From the NCBI RefSeq assembly GCF_900230195.1, contig NZ_OCNE01000005.1:1-64000 (forward strand): a stretch of DNA of 64,000 bases. The letters are read 5' to 3'. Position 1 is the stretch's first letter; each line of letters starts with the position of its first letter. The translations under genes were made by a program, and so were the position numbers. This DNA is from Streptomyces zhaozhouensis (GTDB lineage Bacteria; Actinomycetota; Actinomycetes; Streptomycetales; Streptomycetaceae). The notes beneath the pieces are model-generated. The model ran no database searches. It was not told the origin of the DNA and worked only from the letters and a program-made list of their open reading frames with translations. This document shows positions 9,834 to 17,884 of the stretch, piece by piece.

Positions 9834-10730
9834 CTACGCGCGGCGGTCGGCGCCCCGGAACAGCTCGAACATGCTGGCGAAGCTGTGCGCGCCGTGGCCT
9901 CCCGCGACGGTACGGCCCATCAACGCGTGCAGGAAGCGCGGCAGTTCGGCGTTGACCCCCTGCGACTCGCTCTCGTGCAGCACGTGCCCGATCGCGCCGA
10001 GGTTCACCTCCATCGTCGCGTCGTTGGCCGGGTAGGCGCGGTCACCCGCGTCGATCTGGCCGGCGTAGTCGGTGGCGAAGAGCTTGACGGTGTCGACCCA
10101 CGCGGTCGCCCACGGCAGGAACTCCGACGCCTTGACGCCGGCGGTGTCCAGCAGCGCCGCGCCCTGGACGAAGCTGCTGAGCAGCCCGTACATCACGCCC
10201 AGCAGCGCCACGTCGTAGAGCGCGGCCAGCCCGTGGTCGGCGCCCAGGTAGGTGGTGCCGCCGCCCAGCACGGCGAGCGCGTCGGCGTGGCGCCGGTAGA
10301 CGTCCTCCGGCCCGGCGTGGAAGAACACCGCCTGGGGACCGCCGACGCCGGCGGGGACCGCCATGATCGCGCCGTCGAGATAGTCGAAGCCGTGCTTCTC
10401 GGCCCAGGCGGCGTTGGCCCTGGCCTGGTCCGACGAGCCGGACGACAGGTTGACCACCACCCGCCCCCTGAGCTGGTCGGCGACCGGGTCGAGAACGGCG
10501 TGCAGCACGTCGTTGTCCGTCACGCAGACGACGACCAGCTCGGCGGCGGCGACCGCCTCGGCCGGGCCGGGCGCGACGACCGCGCCCCGGGCGACGAGGT
10601 CGTCCGCCTTGCCGGCCGTACGGTTCCACACCGTCGTCGGGTGGCCCGCTTCGAGGAACGTGGCGGCCAGCGCCCTGCCCATCAGTCCCAGACCGATGGC
10701 CGTCACCGGTGAACGGTCCTTGTCCGCCAT
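9834..10730 (-). CDS. Imine reductase family NADPH-dependent oxidoreductase
   Basis: 298 residues. An N-terminal Rossmann domain opens with AIGLGLMG (residues 11-18). NRTAGK at 36-41 resembles the NADPH phosphate-binding pattern of imine reductases. LDGAIMAVP (118-126) and the interdomain helix ALYDVALLGVMYG are hallmark segments of the imine reductase branch of the beta-hydroxyacid dehydrogenase superfamily. Asp173 falls at the position usually occupied by Asp or Tyr in these enzymes. The family reduces cyclic imines to amines. Next to a class III aminotransferase and a PKS, the natural substrate is probably a cyclic imine formed from a transaminated polyketide aldehyde or ketone (inference). 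It lies 122 bp downstream of the flavin reductase on the same strand, probably co-transcribed. Confidence 0.9.
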   Translation of the reverse strand: MADKDRSPVTAIGLGLMGRALAATFLEAGHPTTVWNRTAGKADDLVARGAVVAPGPAEAVAAAELVVVCVTDNDVLHAVLDPVADQLRGRVVVNLSSGSSDQARANAAWAEKHGFDYLDGAIMAVPAGVGGPQAVFFHAGPEDVYRRHADALAVLGGGTTYLGADHGLAALYDVALLGVMYGLLSSFVQGAALLDTAGVKASEFLPWATAWVDTVKLFATDYAGQIDAGDRAYPANDATMEVNLGAIGHVLHESESQGVNAELPRFLHALMGRTVAGGHGAHSFASMFELFRGADRRA

Positions 10731-10852
10731 GAGTTACTCCGTTTCCCAGGGGGGTGAACACTGCCGGGTCAGCAAAGCAAGGGCGGAGAACCGGACGGTC
10801 ACCGCCCGGTCACCGCCCGTCCGGCGGGCGGCGCCGCCCCGGACGCCGCCCG

Positions 10853-11416
10853 TCACCGACCCGGTCGGTCGGGCGCGGACCCCGGGGTGGCGAAGCGGCC
10901 GTCGACGAACAGCAGGCCCTCGCCCCCGGTGAACCGGCCGGCGCCCAGCACGGTGCCGACGAAGATCGTGTGGTCGCCGAAGGCGTGCGCGGCGCTCAGC
11001 TCGCACTCCAGCCAGGCCAGCGAGCCGCCCAGCAGCGGCGCGCCCGTCGCGGCGCCCGGCTCCCAGGGCACGCCGTCGAACTGGGCGGCGCCCAGGGTCC
11101 GCTTCTTGTCGGCGAAGTGCCGGGCCAACTGCTCCTGCTCGGCACCGAGGATGTTCACGGCGAAGCGTCCGGCCGAGGTCAGCGCCCCGTGCATCACGGC
11201 GCCGTGCCCGACGCCGCACAGCACAGACGGCGGGTCGAGGGAGACGGAGCTGAACGCGTTGGCCGTCATGGCGTGCGGGTTCTCCCCGCCGACGGTGATG
11301 ACCGTGACCCCGGTGGCGAAGCGCGCCAGCACGGCGCGGAGCACCGAGGGGGTCAGCTCGTCGTGGGCGGGCGGGCAGGCGGAAGCGGCGTCGAGGTCAG
11401 CGGGCGCGGAATTCAT
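10853..11416 (-). CDS. Flavin reductase (HpaC/ActVB-like), partner of the two-component monooxygenase
   Basis: 187 residues from ATG 11416. The flavin reductase-like split-barrel domain is clear: RAVLARFATGVTVITVGG, then MTANAFSSVSLDPPSVLCGV, then FAVNILGAEQEQLARHFA and a GDHTIFVGTV strand. The order and spacing match NAD(P)H:flavin oxidoreductases that feed FMNH2/FADH2 to group D oxygenases, here the gene at 8531-9706. It heads a minus-strand pair with the imine reductase. An 11-bp direct repeat at 11523-11539 lies in the shared promoter region with the divergent aminotransferase. Confidence 0.93.
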   Translation of the reverse strand: MNSAPADLDAASACPPAHDELTPSVLRAVLARFATGVTVITVGGENPHAMTANAFSSVSLDPPSVLCGVGHGAVMHGALTSAGRFAVNILGAEQEQLARHFADKKRTLGAAQFDGVPWEPGAATGAPLLGGSLAWLECELSAAHAFGDHTIFVGTVLGAGRFTGGEGLLFVDGRFATPGSAPDRPGR

Positions 11417-11522
11417 TCCGTATTCTCCGATCCTTTTCGCGGGGCAGCTCAGGCCCTGCCACTGGCGAAACGAGGGCCCGCGCCCGCCAACGTACCGACG
11501 GGCGGACGGCGTTCACTCATTT

Positions 11523-11539
11523 CCCGGTAATCGCCCGGT
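11523..11539. promoter_or_regulatory. Candidate SARP box between flavin reductase and aminotransferase
   Basis: CCCGGT occurs at 11523-11528 and again at 11534-11539, an 11-bp direct repeat. On the minus strand it reads ACCGGGCGATTACCGGG, sharing the GATTACCGGG core with sites near 7271 and 8434. It could serve both divergent genes. AAAGAT near 11561 is a weak -10 candidate for the plus strand. Confidence 0.45.
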
Positions 11540-11593
11540 CCCCCGGGGAGGCGGGCGGGGAAAAGATTCCGCGATGACCGGCCGCTGACCCGG

Positions 11594-13222
11594 ATGACTC
11601 AATCTGATGCCATGGAAACGACGAACTCAGAAACCGGCGCACCGGAACTGGCCGAACCCCATCTGCGGCAGTTGCTGGGCGCCGCCGGCCTGGCCGTCGA
11701 GTATGTGCGGGCCGAGGGCAACACCCTCTATCTGCGCGGCGAGGAAGGCGAGGAGATTCCGGTCACGGATTTCGCCGGCGGCTACGGCTCCGTGCTGCTC
11801 GGCCACTCCCACCCCGACATCGTCCGGTGCGCCAGGGAACTGCTGGACGCGGGCACGCCCGTGCACGCCCAGTTCTCCCGGCACCCCTACGCCAACCGGC
11901 TGGCCGCCGAGCTGAACCGGATCGTGCACCGGGAGCTGGGCACCGAGGAGCCGTACTTCGCGATCTTCGCCAACACCGGCGCGGAGGCCGTCGAGGCCGC
12001 CGTCAAGCACGCCGAGATGGACCGGGTGATGCGACTGGCCGACCTCAGGGGGGAGTTGGCGAAGGCCGCCGCGTCGGCGCGGGCCGCCGTGGACGCGGGC
12101 ACCGCCACCGTCCCCGAGCGGCTCCGCGCGCGGTTCGGGATCGTGGGTGCCATGGACGACGCCACCGCGCTCCGCGAACTGGTCGCGCACGTCACGCCGT
12201 TGAACGAGGCGAGGCTGGACCGGCGCCCGCTCTTCCTGGCGCTGGAGGGCGGTTTCCACGGAAAGCTGGGGCTGAGCGTGCAGCTCACCCACAACGAGAG
12301 CTACCGCGCGCCGTTCCGGGGCCTGGCGGCGCAGGCCAGGTTCGTGCCCCGGGAGAACCCGGAGGCGCTGAGGGAGATCCACGAGCGGGAGCGCGGCGCG
12401 GTCTTCGCGTTGACCGTCTCGGGCGGCCGGGTGGACGTCGTGGAACGGGAGTTCCCGGTGTTCTGCGCGTTCCTGGTGGAGCCGGTCCAGGGCGAGGGCG
12501 GCATCCATGTACTGAGCGGGGAGTTCGCCGGGGAGATCCAGCGCTTCTGCGCGGAGATCGACTGCCCGGTCGTCGTCGACGAGATCCAGAGCGGCATGGG
12601 GCGCACGGGCACGCTGCTGGCCTCCTCCCCGCTGGGGCTGCGCGGCGACTACTACGTGCTGGCCAAGACGCTCGGCGGCGGCATCGCCAAGACGTCGGCG
12701 ATGCTGGTCCGACAGGCCAGGTACCGGCCGGAGTTCGAGATCGTGCACAGCTCGACGTTCGCCAAGGACAGCTTCTCCTGCACGGTCGCGCTGAAGGTGC
12801 TCGAACTGCTGGAGGCGGACGACGGCGCCGTCTACCGCGCGGCGCGGGAGCGCGGCGCGGCGCTGCGGGCCGTGCTGGACGGGGTGGCCGCCGACTTCCC
12901 CGAGCAGGTGCGGGAGGTGCGCGGCGCGGGGCTGATGCAGGGCCTGGAGTTCCACGACCAGTCGGCGGCGGCCTCCGACTCGGTGCGGGAGCTGGCCGCC
13001 ACGGGGCTGTTCGGCTACTTCCTCGCCGGGCATCTGCTGCGGGAGCACCGGGTGCGCACGTTCCCGACCGCGAGCGCCCTCAACACGCTGCGCTTCGAGC
13101 CGTCGGTGCGGCTGTCGGACGTCGAACTGGACCGGCTGGACGTCGGGTTGCGGGACGTCTGCCGGGTGCTGGCCGCCGGCGACGGCGCGCGCCTGCTGGG
13201 CCGGGCGGCCGTCGCCGGCTGA
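11594..13222 (+). CDS. Class III (PLP) aminotransferase, long form
   Basis: 542 residues. Class III aminotransferase features in order: GGYGSVLLGHSHPDI, the cofactor-phosphate region FANTGAEAVEAAVKHAE, GGFHGK, the PLP-ring Asp region VVVDEIQSGMGRTG, and catalytic Lys358 in LAKTLGGG. It is roughly 100 residues longer than typical members because of an insertion of charged helix between FANTGAEA and GGFHGK (about residues 140-215). In a PKS cluster with an imine reductase the likely job is to aminate a released polyketide aldehyde or ketone, which then cyclises to an imine; that substrate is inference. No strong ribosome site precedes ATG 11594. The in-frame ATG at 11612 is an alternative start. 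Confidence 0.9.
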   Translation: MTQSDAMETTNSETGAPELAEPHLRQLLGAAGLAVEYVRAEGNTLYLRGEEGEEIPVTDFAGGYGSVLLGHSHPDIVRCARELLDAGTPVHAQFSRHPYANRLAAELNRIVHRELGTEEPYFAIFANTGAEAVEAAVKHAEMDRVMRLADLRGELAKAAASARAAVDAGTATVPERLRARFGIVGAMDDATALRELVAHVTPLNEARLDRRPLFLALEGGFHGKLGLSVQLTHNESYRAPFRGLAAQARFVPRENPEALREIHERERGAVFALTVSGGRVDVVEREFPVFCAFLVEPVQGEGGIHVLSGEFAGEIQRFCAEIDCPVVVDEIQSGMGRTGTLLASSPLGLRGDYYVLAKTLGGGIAKTSAMLVRQARYRPEFEIVHSSTFAKDSFSCTVALKVLELLEADDGAVYRAARERGAALRAVLDGVAADFPEQVREVRGAGLMQGLEFHDQSAAASDSVRELAATGLFGYFLAGHLLREHRVRTFPTASALNTLRFEPSVRLSDVELDRLDVGLRDVCRVLAAGDGARLLGRAAVAG

Positions 13223-13290
13223 CGCACGGCGCCGGGACGGCGGGCCGGCGTGACGGCGGGCCGGTGTGAAGACGTGACGGCGTGAAGACG

Positions 13291-13350
13291 GTCGGCGTGG
13301 AGACGCTCGGCGTGGAGACGCTCGGCGTGGAGACGCTCGGCGTGGAGACG
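13291..13350 (+). repeat. Four tandem 15-bp repeats directly upstream of a SARP gene
   Basis: The unit CTCGGCGTGGAGACG is repeated at 13306, 13321 and 13336, with a first copy at 13291 differing in one base (G for C at position 1). The array ends 10 bases before ATG 13361, touching its GGAGAAG ribosome site. Related shorter GTGAAGACG/GTGACGGCG motifs precede it. It therefore sits in the leader of the SARP gene. Confidence 0.95.
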
Positions 13351-13360
13351 GGAGAAGAGC

Positions 13361-14725
13361 ATGGAGTTCCGACTGCTGGGACCGATCGAGGTGAACGGAG
13401 CGTCCGGCCCGGTGCCGTTGGGCGGCACCCGGCAACGTGCGGCGTTGGCATACCTGCTCCTCCACGCCGGCCAGGTCGTCTCGACCCGACGGCTGCTGTC
13501 CGCCGTCTGGGCCACCGACCGTCCGCCGGACACGGCGCGGAAGATCCTCCAGAACACCATCTGGCGGCTGCGCCGCGCGCTGGCCGCCCCGGGCGAGGAG
13601 CAGCCCCCGGAGCTGCTGACCCGGGCGCCTGGCTATGTGGTGCGGGTGGCACCGGAACAGATCGACCTGGTGCGTTTCGAACGGCTCGCGGCACGGGGCA
13701 GGTCGGCGCTGCTCGCGGGCGACACCGGGCGGGCCAGGTGTGCCCTGCGTGAGGCACTGGCGCTGTGGCGCGGCCCGGCCCTCGCCGACCTCGTGGAGGA
13801 GGGCACGGACTGGCCGGAGCTGGCGGCGTTGGAGCAGAGGCGCCTGGACGCCATGGAGGACCGCTTCGAGGTGGAGCTGCGCAGCGGCCAACCCCGTTCC
13901 GTGCTGCGGGAGATGGAGGGCTACACCCGGGCCGAGCCGCTGCGGGAGCGGGCGGCCGGCCAGCTGATGCTGGCCCTGTACCGCTGCGGCCGGCGGGCGG
14001 ACGCCCTCGACGTCTACACCCGCACCCGCTCGGCCCTGTCGGAGGGGCTGGGCCTGGAGCCGGGACACGAGCTGCGCCGGCTGCAACGGGACATCCTCGC
14101 GCAGGACGCCTCGCTGGACGCTCCGGCGGCGGCCCCGGTGCCACCGGCGGCGGTGGCTGAGATCCTGCCGGTGGCTGAGGTCGTGCCGGCCGCCCCGGCC
14201 GACGGCCACGCCGACGCCTTCGGCGGGCGTGGAGATGGGGACGGGGACGGGAATCGGTACGGGGAGGGGGACGGGCAACGGGGCGGGGAGCGGAGGAGCA
14301 GCGTGCTGCTGGTGCGGTTCACGCTCGGGCGGGGGACGGACCCGCTGCCGACGCGCGAGGTGGACCAGGCGCTGGACGCGGCGTGCGAGCTGGCGCGCGA
14401 GGAGATCGTGCGCGCCGGGGGGACCGCGGCGACGGCGATCGGTTCCGAGGTGCTGGGCTTCTTCCAGGACGCCCCCGGTAGAAGCGACTGCGCGGAGCGC
14501 GCCGACGCCTCGGCGCGCGCGATCCGCGACCGGCTCCGGGACGGCCCCGCCGGCCTCGCGGTGCGGGCGGCGGTGGCGACCGGCGCCGCGTTCGTGCGCC
14601 GCTGGCCGCCGACGGCGGCCGGGGGCCGCGCGCCGTGGATCGGCGGCGACCTGGTCGACCGCGCCGAGGCGCTGCTGGCCGACAGCGGGCCGCGCGACAA
14701 CCCACCGGACCACGAAGCTCCGTAG
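13361..14725 (+). CDS. SARP-family transcriptional activator with C-terminal cyclase-like domain
   Basis: 454 residues from ATG 13361 (GGAGAAG ribosome site). Residues 1-95 are the OmpR-type winged helix (MEFRLLGPIEVNG, QRAALAYLLLHAGQVVSTRRLLSAVW). About 100-250 form the bacterial transcriptional activator domain (ALYRCGRRADALDVYTRTRSALSEGLGLEPGHELRRLQRDIL). A low-complexity Pro/Ala and Gly/Asp/Arg linker follows. The last 150 residues (VLLVRFTLGRGT...GSEVLGFFQD) resemble the nucleotide-cyclase-like module of the neighbouring SARP, without an ATPase domain. SARPs activate secondary-metabolite promoters by binding direct repeats. It is the likely activator of the PKS cluster. It converges on the second SARP. 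Confidence 0.92.
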   Translation: MEFRLLGPIEVNGASGPVPLGGTRQRAALAYLLLHAGQVVSTRRLLSAVWATDRPPDTARKILQNTIWRLRRALAAPGEEQPPELLTRAPGYVVRVAPEQIDLVRFERLAARGRSALLAGDTGRARCALREALALWRGPALADLVEEGTDWPELAALEQRRLDAMEDRFEVELRSGQPRSVLREMEGYTRAEPLRERAAGQLMLALYRCGRRADALDVYTRTRSALSEGLGLEPGHELRRLQRDILAQDASLDAPAAAPVPPAAVAEILPVAEVVPAAPADGHADAFGGRGDGDGDGNRYGEGDGQRGGERRSSVLLVRFTLGRGTDPLPTREVDQALDAACELAREEIVRAGGTAATAIGSEVLGFFQDAPGRSDCAERADASARAIRDRLRDGPAGLAVRAAVATGAAFVRRWPPTAAGGRAPWIGGDLVDRAEALLADSGPRDNPPDHEAP

Positions 14726-14750
14726 TCGGCCAACCCCGCCACTCATGCAC

Positions 14751-14850
14751 CGCGCAGTTCCCCGCGCCCCCGACGGGGCCACCGAACCACCCCAGGGTGC
14801 ACGCACACCCAAGCCGCCCAACGACAGCGCAGGGGCGCGGGAAAGCGCGC
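14751..14850. repeat. Split inverted repeat between the convergent SARP genes
   Basis: CGCAGTTCCCCGCGCCCC at 14753-14770 and its imperfect complement at 14831-14850 (GGGGCGCGGGAAAGCGC) are separated by 60 bases. Sixteen of 19 positions pair. The sequence resembles a repeat often found between Streptomyces genes. It probably serves as a terminator for one or both SARP genes. Confidence 0.5.
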
Positions 14851-14907
14851 GAGCGACCGGACACGAGTGGCAGACGACAACCCACCCGAGCCGCGACCCG
14901 CCGAGGA

Positions 14908-17073
14908 TCACCCGTCGTGGCAGACCGCGCCCCGCCGGTCCCGCGCGCGGCGCACCAACGGCGTGGCCGGGGTGTCCAGCCGCCGGGTCCGCACGACCTC
15001 GGGGCCGCTGTCGACGCCGGGCAGCCGTTCCAGCGTGAGGGTCCCGCTGTGCCGCAGTCCGCTGCCCCAGAACGGCCGGCGCCGCAGCAGTTCCGCCGGC
15101 CGCGCGCCGACCACCAGGAACAGCGGGACGTCCCGGGAGACGGAGGCGAGGCGTTCGACCAGGTTCAGCACGGAGTCGTCCGCGACATGGGCGTCGTCCA
15201 GGCTCAGCACCAGCGGCCGTTCCCTGGCGAGCAGCACCAGCAGGTCGCACCAGGCGTCCAGCGCGTCCGCCTCCGCGTCCGGGCACTCCCGTTCGCGCAG
15301 CATCCGCCACAGCAGCCGCTCCGCCGTCTCGCCCCGGCCGGCGACGCGTCGTACCAGCTCGGTCAGGGCGCTGTCGGCGAGTCCCGAGTCGCCGAGGCCG
15401 CAGCAGGCGCGCACCACGTCGGGGACCGACCAGCGGGCGCTGCCGCCGGCGCGGACCCGGACGAGGCGGACCACGTCGTCCTGGACGCCGTCGAGGAAGT
15501 CGGCGAGCAGCTGGGTCTTGCCCGCGCCCCGTTCGCCGAGGACCGTCACCAGGTGCGGGGCGTCGTGGTGGCGGGCGCGGGTCAACAGGCTGCGGAGGAT
15601 GCCCAGTTCGGCCTCGTAGCCGCGGGCCGGGTCCGGCAGCCCGGGAACGGCCGCCGGCGGGGTGGCGCGGGGTTCGGCGACGGCCCGCACGTGCGGGCGG
15701 TCCGTGGGGCGTTGCGGCACCAGCCCGGCGGTGCGTTCGACCGCCTCGCCGCTGAGGTGGATCTCGCCGGTCGGCACGCCGGCGAGCAGCAGCCGCGCCT
15801 GGTCGACGAGCCGGCCGACCACCAGCACGGGCGCCGCCGGGTCGTGCGGGTCGCGGCGCACCAGGGCCTCGCCGGCGGACACCACCGCGCGCCAGGACGA
15901 CCCGGGCGAGCCGAGCCGGCCGCGCAGTGCCAGGGCGGCCCGCACCGCGTCGGCGGAGGCGCCCTCGGCGTCCGGCCGCAGCCCGAAGACGGCGACCGAG
16001 ACCCGGCCGAGCGCCCCGGCGACCACGCCGCCGAACTCCTCGGCGTACTCGGCGACCGTCGTCGCGGCACGGTAGAGGGTGCGGGAGGAACGGGGGTCGT
16101 CGCCGGCGTCCTCGGCCACGTCCGCGCTGACCAGCAGCACGGCGACGGACCTGCGTTCGGTGCCGGGCGAGTGGCGCGGCACCCGCTCGGCGCCCGGCGG
16201 CGGCGCCTGGGCGGGCACCGAGGGCGCCTCCCGGGGGGCGGCGGGAGCGTCCCGAACCGGCGTCGGTTCCGGTTCGAAGGGCGGCGGGGCGGTGCGGGCC
16301 GGGGGGCGGAGCGAGGGGTCGTGGGTGAGGATGTTCTGCTGGAGCGCCTGGAGTTCGCGGGAGGGTTCGAGCCCGTGCTCCTCGACCAGCGCCCGGCGCA
16401 CCCGGCTGAAGACGTCCAGCGCCTGCGCCTGCCGGCCGCAGCGGTACAGCGCCAGCATCAGCTGGCCGCAAAGCCGTTCGCGCAGCGGCTCCTCCTCGGC
16501 GAGCGCCACCAGTTCACCGAGGACCGCGTGGTCGTGGCCGCTGCGCAGCTCGGCCTCGAAGCGGTCCTCCATCACGTCCAGGCGCAGCCGGCTCAGCGCG
16601 GTCAGCTCGGGCCAGTCGGTACCGGCCTCCACGAGGTCGGCCAGCGCGGGGCCGTGCCACTCCGCGAGCCCGGCGCCCAGCAGCCGCGCGGCCTCCTCGG
16701 GCCGCCCGGAGGCGAGGGCCGCCCTGCCCTCGGAGACCCGGCGGTTGAACCGGTGCAGGTCGACCTGGTCGGCGGGGACGCGCAGCACGTAGCCGGGCGC
16801 CTTGGTGACGAGTGCGGGACCGGTTCCCCCGTGCTCGGCCGTCTCCTCGGTGAAGAGGGCGCGCAGCCCCCACACCGCGTTCTGCACGATCTTGCGGGCC
16901 GTCGTCGGCCGGTTCTCCTCGGGCCACAGCGCGCTCAGCAGTTCGCTGGTCGCCACCACTCTGTTGGCCCGCAGCAGCAGCAGTCCGAGGACCGCCCGCT
17001 GCTTGTGTCCTCCCAGTGTCAGCTTGCGTTCCCCCACGGACGCTTCCAACGGTCCAAGTACCCGGAATTCCAC
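14908..17073 (-). CDS. SARP-family regulator with cyclase-like and ATPase domains (PimR-type layout)
   Basis: 721 residues from GTG 17073, chosen because the SARP fold starts immediately (VEFRVLGPLEASVG) and a GGGAAGAGG ribosome site lies just upstream; the longer open frame to 17316 is low-complexity. Domains: winged helix (1-95), bacterial transcriptional activator domain (about 100-245), Pro-rich linker, a nucleotide-cyclase-like segment (RRSVAVLLVSADVAED onward, about 295-450), and an NB-ARC/AAA-type ATPase with Walker A GERGAGKT near residue 513 and Walker B-like LVLSLDDAH. The order SARP, cyclase-like, ATPase matches PimR-type regulators, but the protein ends soon after the ATPase and lacks a LuxR-type tail. 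It is divergent from the 63-aa peptide gene and likely regulates the cluster. Confidence 0.92.
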   Translation of the reverse strand: MEFRVLGPLEASVGERKLTLGGHKQRAVLGLLLLRANRVVATSELLSALWPEENRPTTARKIVQNAVWGLRALFTEETAEHGGTGPALVTKAPGYVLRVPADQVDLHRFNRRVSEGRAALASGRPEEAARLLGAGLAEWHGPALADLVEAGTDWPELTALSRLRLDVMEDRFEAELRSGHDHAVLGELVALAEEEPLRERLCGQLMLALYRCGRQAQALDVFSRVRRALVEEHGLEPSRELQALQQNILTHDPSLRPPARTAPPPFEPEPTPVRDAPAAPREAPSVPAQAPPPGAERVPRHSPGTERRSVAVLLVSADVAEDAGDDPRSSRTLYRAATTVAEYAEEFGGVVAGALGRVSVAVFGLRPDAEGASADAVRAALALRGRLGSPGSSWRAVVSAGEALVRRDPHDPAAPVLVVGRLVDQARLLLAGVPTGEIHLSGEAVERTAGLVPQRPTDRPHVRAVAEPRATPPAAVPGLPDPARGYEAELGILRSLLTRARHHDAPHLVTVLGERGAGKTQLLADFLDGVQDDVVRLVRVRAGGSARWSVPDVVRACCGLGDSGLADSALTELVRRVAGRGETAERLLWRMLRERECPDAEADALDAWCDLLVLLARERPLVLSLDDAHVADDSVLNLVERLASVSRDVPLFLVVGARPAELLRRRPFWGSGLRHSGTLTLERLPGVDSGPEVVRTRRLDTPATPLVRRARDRRGAVCHDG

Positions 17074-17329
17074 TGCCTCTTCCCGTCTGTCAGTTCGAGC
17101 GGTCGGCGATGGCGTTTCGTGCGTGCGTCGCCCCTGCGCGGTCGGGCGGAGGCGGATGGCGCCTCCGGTGGATGCGGACCGCGGACGCGGGGCGGAAGGC
17201 GGTCTTCGGCGGCGGACGGCTGTGGCGTTCGTCGGGATCTCCGGGGCGTCGGCGTCGTCGTGGCCCCGCGGGGACCGTCGGCGGGCGGGGGGCCGCCCCG
17301 CGCACCGGCGACACACCGCCGACCACGTT

Positions 17330-17343
17330 TCCTGACGTCAGGA
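17330..17343. promoter_or_regulatory. Perfect 14-bp palindrome upstream of the ATPase-SARP gene
   Basis: TCCTGACGTCAGGA is a perfect palindrome in the 488-bp gap between the SARP gene (start 17073, minus) and the peptide gene (start 17562, plus). It lies about 260 bp upstream of the SARP start. It could be an operator; the binding protein is unknown. Confidence 0.35.
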
Positions 17344-17485
17344 TGGGCCACCGCGATCTACGCCCGATCGACGCTCGGTGTACGGCCGAACACCGGGGCG
17401 CGGGCCCGCCGTTCGGGGGCGTCGCGACCTGTACGGGGCCGCACGTCCCCGGCGCGTCCGGCGGTCGGCCCCGGGGGGCGAGGAA

Positions 17486-17521
17486 GCATAGATTCCGCAT
17501 AGATCGTCTGCTGACACGATC
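17486..17521 (+). promoter_or_regulatory. Direct repeat and inverted repeat in front of the 63-aa peptide gene
   Basis: GCATAGAT occurs at 17486-17493 and 17497-17504, an 11-bp direct repeat as used by SARP activators. It runs into an inverted repeat GATCGT (17502-17507) / ACGATC (17516-17521). TAGATT at 17489-17494 could alternatively be a -10 box. The peptide gene starts at 17562. The remainder of the 17074-17561 gap shows only the palindrome listed separately. Confidence 0.45.
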
Positions 17522-17561
17522 TTGGCGATCGAGACAGCACGCAGCGACGAGGAGAGGCACC

Positions 17562-17753
17562 ATGCACGCCACCCGAGCCCACCGACGCGGACGTCGTCAC
17601 CCGGCCGCGCCCGGCGGGCTGCCATGCGCGGCGGCCGCGCTGGTTCTGACCGCCGTGATCTGCGGCGCCGCCCTGCTCCCCCACGGGACGGGCGCCGCAC
17701 ACACGGCGTTGAGCGCCGTGTCGACCGGCAAGGACTGGAACAACACCGGCTGA
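17562..17753 (+). CDS. Small predicted exported peptide (63 aa)
   Basis: ATG 17562 follows a GGAGAGG ribosome site. The N-terminus is rich in Arg/His (RAHRRGRRHPAAPGG), followed by a hydrophobic stretch of about 18 residues (AAAALVLTAVICGAALL). The remaining tail of about 20 residues ends in STGKDWNNTG. This is the plan of a secreted precursor peptide: positively charged n-region, hydrophobic h-region, short polar product. No known family was recognised. It is divergent from the ATPase-type SARP, preceded by SARP-like direct repeats and followed by a perfect terminator, so it looks like a genuine, separately transcribed gene. A signalling-peptide role is speculation. Confidence 0.7.
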   Translation: MHATRAHRRGRRHPAAPGGLPCAAAALVLTAVICGAALLPHGTGAAHTALSAVSTGKDWNNTG

Positions 17754-17759
17754 CCGACT

Positions 17760-17810
17760 CCGGCCCCTTCGGGGGAGCCCGCGCCCTGCGGGCTCCCCCG
17801 AAGGGGCCGG
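17760..17810. terminator. Perfect 23-bp stem terminator between peptide gene and ferredoxin
   Basis: 17760-17782 is exactly complementary to 17788-17810, with the 5-base loop GCCCT. It starts 7 bases after the peptide stop codon and also faces the 3' end of the minus-strand ferredoxin, so it can act in both directions. Confidence 0.9.
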
Positions 17811-17884
17811 TTGTGCGGGCGGGAGGCGGGTCCGGTTCTCCCCGGGCCCGCCTCCGTCGTGCCGTCACCTTCGAGGCGGCCGGC

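Noticed and set aside
13291..13350. Tandem repeats considered as a CRISPR array
   Set aside because: The units are directly adjacent, 15 bp long and without spacers; no cas genes are present.
11627..16471. 1614-aa minus-strand open frame
   Set aside because: It covers the aminotransferase and both SARP genes in antisense or wrong frames and has no recognisable domain.
17562..17753. 63-aa gene considered as afsS because of identical length
   Set aside because: The sequence has a signal-like hydrophobic core and lacks the repeated acidic/Thr motifs of AfsS; only the length agrees.
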